Origin: Ulota crispa
Lineage: Eukaryota > Streptophyta > Bryopsida > Orthotrichales > Orthotrichaceae
Direction: 5' to 3'
Length of the DNA stretch: 64,000 bases
Assembly (NCBI GenBank): GCA_963920765.1
Contig: OY987245.1
Coordinates: forward strand, 21,592,727-21,656,726
The translations under genes were made by a program, and so were the position numbers. How positions within the stretch are numbered: position 1 is the stretch's first letter; each line of letters begins with the position of its first letter. Positions 58,615 through 64,000 of the stretch are shown in pieces. The notes beneath the pieces were generated by a model. The model did no database searches and had not been told where the DNA came from. It was given only the letters and a program-made list of their open reading frames with translations.

Positions 58615-60547
58615 GTGTAATCGGATAGTTTCATCCACTCCCAATTTATTTAGAGTTTAAATAAGATTATGGCAAAAACACATCCAAAAAATAGAACACT
58701 GAAACTCACATTGGGCTTGAGGTAGGAGGCTCATTTATGGACCATCTACAGGAAAGAGGACATTTATGGAAAAATTGGGTTAGCTTAGTGATTTGGAAAT
58801 ATTTTTGGTAGAGAGTCAAAGAAGAAACATTTCTATGGCCATTTAAACTGAAAATTTCTAAGTTACTATGAATTAGCTACAATTCATCAAAGCAAAAGGT
58901 GCATTGGTAGCTATTCTTGATAATAGGATGTAGCATTCATGATTCAAAGGCAGTTTGTAAATGGAGCACATGAGTCCAAAAAGTATCCACTACAAAACCA
59001 AGGATGCTCAACTAAGTTCTTTAAAGCATGCAAGCACCCATTCCATATTCTAATACTCAAATTATGATAGAACAAAAAAAATTGTTTATTTTAATGTGAA
59101 ATATATCTATATTTTATTGAAAGACAAAACTCAACACGATTATGATCAATAAGCACATTGAATAGTAACTCATGTCACTCTCTTAAATTCCTAAAACAAT
59201 GCATGCAGAAGTACAATTTTTGAATATAGAAATTGTGACCCATTAATGAACCTCTATGCACCATTTCTCACAACTCTACATAAGCCATTCAAAATGCCCA
59301 AACCAAATTCGAGCCTCTTACCTTAGTGGCTCTAATATCTTGCTTTGACATCTCGTTTGTCAGGCTAGAGTTCACTTTATCACATGCCTAAAAACATGAG
59401 AGTTTAGAAATTTACAATCAGGAGACTGGATTTGAACATTTTGAATTTACGTTCAGATTCAATAACCTTGATTTTGCATCACAACAACAAACGGTAATAT
59501 AAATAACCAGAATTCAAAATTGAAGCAGATCCTCAGACGTGTTTTAAACCCCAAAAACAGGTGTCAGAGTCATTAAGTACAGGGTGAGTTTTAGTGAAAT
59601 GACTGAACCCCTTCAGAAACCTCCTGGTTCAGGTTGATTCGGAGTTTCGGACCCCGTATAGCAGGGCATCTTCCCTGGCATTCATGACAGGGATGATTAT
59701 GTCGGTGACATCTGATTACTTTCAGTCAAATAGATAAAGTTTTCGTAACCCGGTGAAACGCAAGAAAAACATTTGAGTCTAATATACAAATGTTGGTCAG
59801 CTTTGCTAAGTCTGTGCTCTTAGTGCTTGTATGATAGTTTCATTACCGTTTAATATTCACCAATGAGTTTTATTTCATTTATCGAAAGCCTTCCGAATTT
59901 CAGTTCGTTTTTCATGACTTAAAACGAGAGAAAAGGTACCCGTTAAACGGAAGGGAGGGTCGTTAAATATTTAACAAAGGAAGACAAGGTACTTCAAGAG
60001 ATATTCAAAGTTGTGACCACAATATTTTGAAATATGTGAATTATTTTACTCCTAAGTAACGGAAGTTGCCGTTGGGCAACTATCAAGCTGAAGTGATACG
60101 ATGTGGGAGGTGGATGTTACAATCCATTGTGGAAGTTTTCATTTAAAGGGCGTCAGCACTCCACTGATGCGCCAATTTTCTTTTCATTCAATACACTGAC
60201 AACCTCACAAACCTCTGTCTCTTGGAAGACATTCCACCTCCATTGACTCCAAAAAAACTCATATGAAAGCACTGAGTAAGTGCCAGAGTAAGCTTAGTAG
60301 CTCCTGGGTTTCACTACGTTTTACCTTCTTTGTTTAACCGCAGGAAACCAGGCTCGTGCATCTGTTTGTAAGTCCCGAGGAAGAGAAGAGTCCTGAAGCC
60401 CGACTGATGAGTGGAGGCAGATTATAAAGCAGTAAGAGATGCCGAGTAGAGGCAAAGCTGCGAGTGCCGTCAGGAGAAGACCTCCTCTTCTTAGAAGAAG
60501 CTAGAAAATCCGTGAGTTGCGGGCAATATGCCAGGCATGAAGAAATC
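58615..60547. other. Intergenic and 3' flank of the kinase gene
   Basis: AT-rich to about 59300, then more balanced composition that probably includes the 3' UTR of the minus-strand kinase gene (about 59900-60547). No separate gene recognised. Confidence 0.45.
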
Positions 60548-63500
60548 TCACTTATTGTGGTTCCGGGTAGTACGGTTGCTTACTCCATGAAGCAGCTTGG
60601 TGAAGCCTACATAACTCAGTCGACCGTCCGAGTTTCTCACCCATTCTTGGAACACCTCCGTTGGTACCGACGTCGCTAGCCCCACCTCCTGAAAAATAGT
60701 AGAGAAAAAACAACAGCTTACATAAGTTGGAGCAGCCTAGGTTACGAAGAAGACGCACAGGCTTAACCCCCTTGGCAAATGCTTTGTCAGTAAAAGGTAG
60801 TACGAGGGAACAAACAACGTGAACTTTGACCAAATGGGAGTATTCCTTGAGAAATGGAATTTGTTGCAGAACTGTTGCACGGACCCAACAGGGTTGTCAA
60901 ACAGCTTCAATGGAGTACAGACTGAACCCTAAATCGCAACAAATCCTTTAGGTAAGCTTGCTGTTTCACTTTGGCAAGGAAGTACGTTAATTAAGAGATC
61001 TTGCACCGCCAATTGTACCAATCAAAACTCCAGTTCTGCTGGAGTAAGGTTTGATCGAAATTCATATTTAACGGTTTAGCCGAGTCCAGGAGAATGCAAA
61101 AGTAAATACGAGGAGAAGTTTAGAATGCCAAAAAGGAGGAAAAGGGACGTACTCGTGAAAGTTCCTCAACAGAAATGACACGATTGCCCTCTTTCTCGAA
61201 TATATCGTACGCGGCACGAGCATGCTGCTCCCATCGATCAGTGCCTTCTAACTGGTGCACACTGATAGCCGCTGCACAAAATTCTGTGAAATCCATCTTC
61301 TTGAAAGAGAGCGCATCCATCTGCACAGGTGCGCTTGCAGGTAAGCATTGCACATATCCCTCGAAAAAATAGTAACCAGGGATTCGATGCGAGTACGACG
61401 GGAGGATGTATTTCAAAACAAAGAAAAATGAGCACTACGGATGACTAGACCGCAACATTTGTAGCGGTATGCATTAGAGAACAAACATACCGAAGTCAAA
61501 ATTTCAAAAACTCTCGACTCCTTCATTGCTTCAGTTGAATGTTTCAATAATGCCTGATGTGCAGAAGCGAAAGAACACAAAACCACAGGATCAGGACATA
61601 AGGTTGTGGAACAAGATGTAACGGAACCCTAAAGCAGCTAATTCGCACACTTTCAGAATATGAAACTATTTAATCATCAACCAAGATATATACCAGGTTT
61701 CACAAATACATTACACAAACTACCCAGGACGGTCAGAATGACTTAAGCAACTGGCAGAGATGTGATAAAGGCCATTGATCAGAGTGTAATTCACGACCAA
61801 CCTGTCTAAAATTCTCAAAAGTGATTCGACCACTTTTGTTCGGCTCAAGGAGCGCAAACTGAGTGCGAAGATATAACATCTCATCTTCGGTCAACGTCTT
61901 TGACAGCGCCTGTAATCATCGAATCCCAAGTCAAACAATCTCGAGGTTAGTACAGCTCGGATGTTGCAAAGGCAATCAAATGAAGCCGTGAAGCTAAAGT
62001 GGAATTGCTCCACAATTAATCTAAGACAGAGGTCAACCCAACTTCTGCTAAGACCATACAAACCGATAATCACATGTTGCAGAACACAAAAATAACAAGA
62101 ATGAAGAAAATCGCATCCGGGCAATGTAGAAATTCATGAAAAAACAGGGCGGCAAGTGTTGAACATCACGGACCTTAAGAGCAGCTCGTCTCATAGACGT
62201 TGCACGAAGATAAGCTCTCACGAGTCCGTACACTATGATGTCCAGAGGTATCTTCACTTCGCTGCTCCGAATCCATGGATGGGCTGGAACATCGTAGAAA
62301 GATTTACGGTTAGCATCGTCTACTAGAATACATCAGAAGATTCAAGTGCAACTTTCAATAAGACATGAAAATAATCAGCACCTTGTCAGACAGGACTACG
62401 ACACATATTACCAAAAAATGAACAAACTTGCCAATTTTATATACGTACTCAGCGCTTGTGCTGCTGTCATGCGTTTCCGCATGTCCTTGTTCAGAAGCCG
62501 CTTCACAAAGTCCTTCGCTTCGGGAGTAACCGACGGCCACGGAGCTTCTTCAAAGCTGGGGTCGGCCCTCAACACTGCACGAAAGATTCCTGACTCCGTC
62601 CGTGCCCAAAATGGCCGGCTACCACAAAGCAAAATGTACGTGATAACCCCGATGCTCCACACATCCGCTTCCATGGAATATGACCTGTGCAGCACCTCTG
62701 GAGCTACATAGTATGCACTGCCAACAATATCGTTCAGTCGTTCATCTGCAGTTCAACAAAAACAACTTTCCATCACTGCAATTGAGGGCAATTCAAGCAA
62801 AATTTGAAGTCCGCAATTCACTTTGCCACGTCGGGATGTCGTGCTTAACATAGCTCATGAAACCTGGACACTAATATTCTGGAGGAAATGATATGCTCCA
62901 ACACGTTGCAGTGAGAGCCCAACATATGACTCGGAGATCAAAAGAGCAACAAGGAATAGAACAACTCACCGGGCTTGATGAAATCTGACAATCCAAAATC
63001 AATAGCTTTTAACTGAGCATGTTCGTCCTTTGTGGTAAACAAAAAATTCTGCATACGAAATTCCAGGAAATAACATGAGATTGCAAAATTCAGACTAGGC
63101 ACGCTCCCATAAAACCTCTAGTAGATAGTCAAAGAAATTCTTCTGGCCACACGGAGCTTAACACACCTCAGGCTTAAGATCCCGATGCACAACACCTTGA
63201 AGATGACAAAATGAAACAATGCTCAAAATCTGTTGAACAACGATCTTCGCATCCTCCTCCGAGTACCTTCCTCCTCTACAAATCCAGGTTGGACGATCAG
63301 AAAGACGTTCTATGTAGAAAACATAGTATAAAGACAGAACATCGCAATTACAGATCTAACAGCACAGTTCAAAAATAGGAACTGATAATGAATAAAGCGC
63401 TGCATAATTAGAATTTTCTCAAACGATGGCTCTCCCATTGAAGACTACACAAAAGCAGGCTAACGAACTTCTAGAGCTGACATCATACGTAAAATCCGGA

Positions 63501-63646
63501 GGTATTACTCGTTTGCAACAAACAAGCAATGATGACATGAAATAGGAATAGATGCATAAAGCAAGACAAAGTGCCAGAAGGAACAACTATGGGAATATTC
63601 ATACCTAGACAAAATTCGATCCAATAACTCACCACCTTCACATAAC
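60548..63646 (-). CDS. CDPK-related protein kinase (CRK), 3' part; continues past right edge
   Basis: Nine exons on the minus strand, all in phase: 63646-63605, 63275-63167, 63048-62970, 62745-62449, 62283-62174, 61909-61802, 61553-61491, 61320-61153 and 60688-60548 (stop TGA). Kinase motifs in order: [33 protein letters not shown] (catalytic Asp and Lys), [36 protein letters not shown] and HPWI. Then come the autoinhibitory/calmodulin-binding junction ([20 protein letters not shown]) and an EF-hand-like region ([44 protein letters not shown]-type [28 protein letters not shown]). The EF loops lack the full set of calcium ligands, the mark of CRKs as opposed to CDPKs. The N-terminal lobe, including the ATP loop and any myristoylation site, lies outside the window. 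Substrates unknown. Confidence 0.92.
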
Positions 63647-64000
63647 CTGCACAAACGATGAGAAGAGGAATCAGAATACCGTTGCAAAATAGCTTCCCAA
63701 TAAAAGACTACTAGGCAGTACAAATTAATAATTAGATCCTCCAGAAAAGGATTCCAATTTGAATTCAAGAGCTGCAATCATTTTAAGGATACTAAAAGCA
63801 ACCCCTAAAAGAAGAGAAAAGCAGAACCATTCCCCCTACGACTGAAAGTCTCTCTTCAATGGAAACAATAAAACGTATAGAATTTCTACTACAAAACGAT
63901 GAGCAACAGCATGAACACAGAACACAGCCACATGAGAGAGTAATTTCAAACAATGACGTCCTTGAGTTGGCAATAACCGGCTTATAGCCGAAAGCAGAAA

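Noticed and set aside
1-64000. Search for tRNA, rRNA and organelle-derived insertions
   Set aside because: No cloverleaf-type TTCRANYC/box-A pairs or rRNA-like blocks were recognised by eye. This is a weak negative; a tRNA scanner would be decisive.

Overview
This is nuclear DNA of a land plant. Evidence: multi-exon genes with GT-AG introns, plant-only protein families (CDPK-related kinase, DREB-type AP2/ERF factor, plastid UPF0114 protein, plant GH127 enzyme, SEC12-like/PHF1 WD40 protein), an AT-rich background packed with plant-type MITEs, and a decayed Ty1/copia element. The proteins are recognisable but look diverged from flowering-plant versions, and most introns are short (about 100 to 600 bases). 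I therefore lean towards a bryophyte or other non-flowering lineage. That is inference; nothing here fixes the species.

Layout. 169-1622 (-): 5' part of a plastid UPF0114 membrane protein running off the left edge. About 4522-10772 (+): an alpha/beta hydrolase of the At5g19850 type, apparently broken by a 176-bp MITE in its third coding exon and by two single-base frame problems. 10.8-14.4 kb: repeats. 14460-17528 (-): complete ten-exon SEC12-like/PHF1-type WD40 membrane protein (404 aa). 17.5-26.2 kb: a mobile-element zone with nested MITEs. 26.27-27.67 kb (+): single-exon DREB-type factor with stress-type promoter motifs. 27.7-33.9 kb: repeats. 33993-40470 (+): complete twelve-exon secreted GH127 enzyme (992 aa). 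41128-42577 (-): two-exon SAM-dependent methyltransferase (289 aa), convergent with the GH127 gene. 43-60 kb: repeats and a wrecked copia element at 48.0-52.4 kb. 60548-63646 (-): 3' part of a CDPK-related kinase running off the right edge.

The genes belong to unrelated pathways and show no sign of functional clustering. The most unusual part is the mobile DNA. At least six elements of 254-913 bp end in inverted repeats beginning CCCY and are flanked by TTAA, a piggyBac-like signature not usual in land plants. Two of them share an internal body but carry different terminal repeats. CACTA-like, PIF/Harbinger-like and foldback MITEs are also present, and the MITE inside the hydrolase exon has a clean three-base target duplication that marks its insertion point exactly.

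All exon structures were read by eye from conserved motifs, splice sites and reading phase. No alignment or database search was run.
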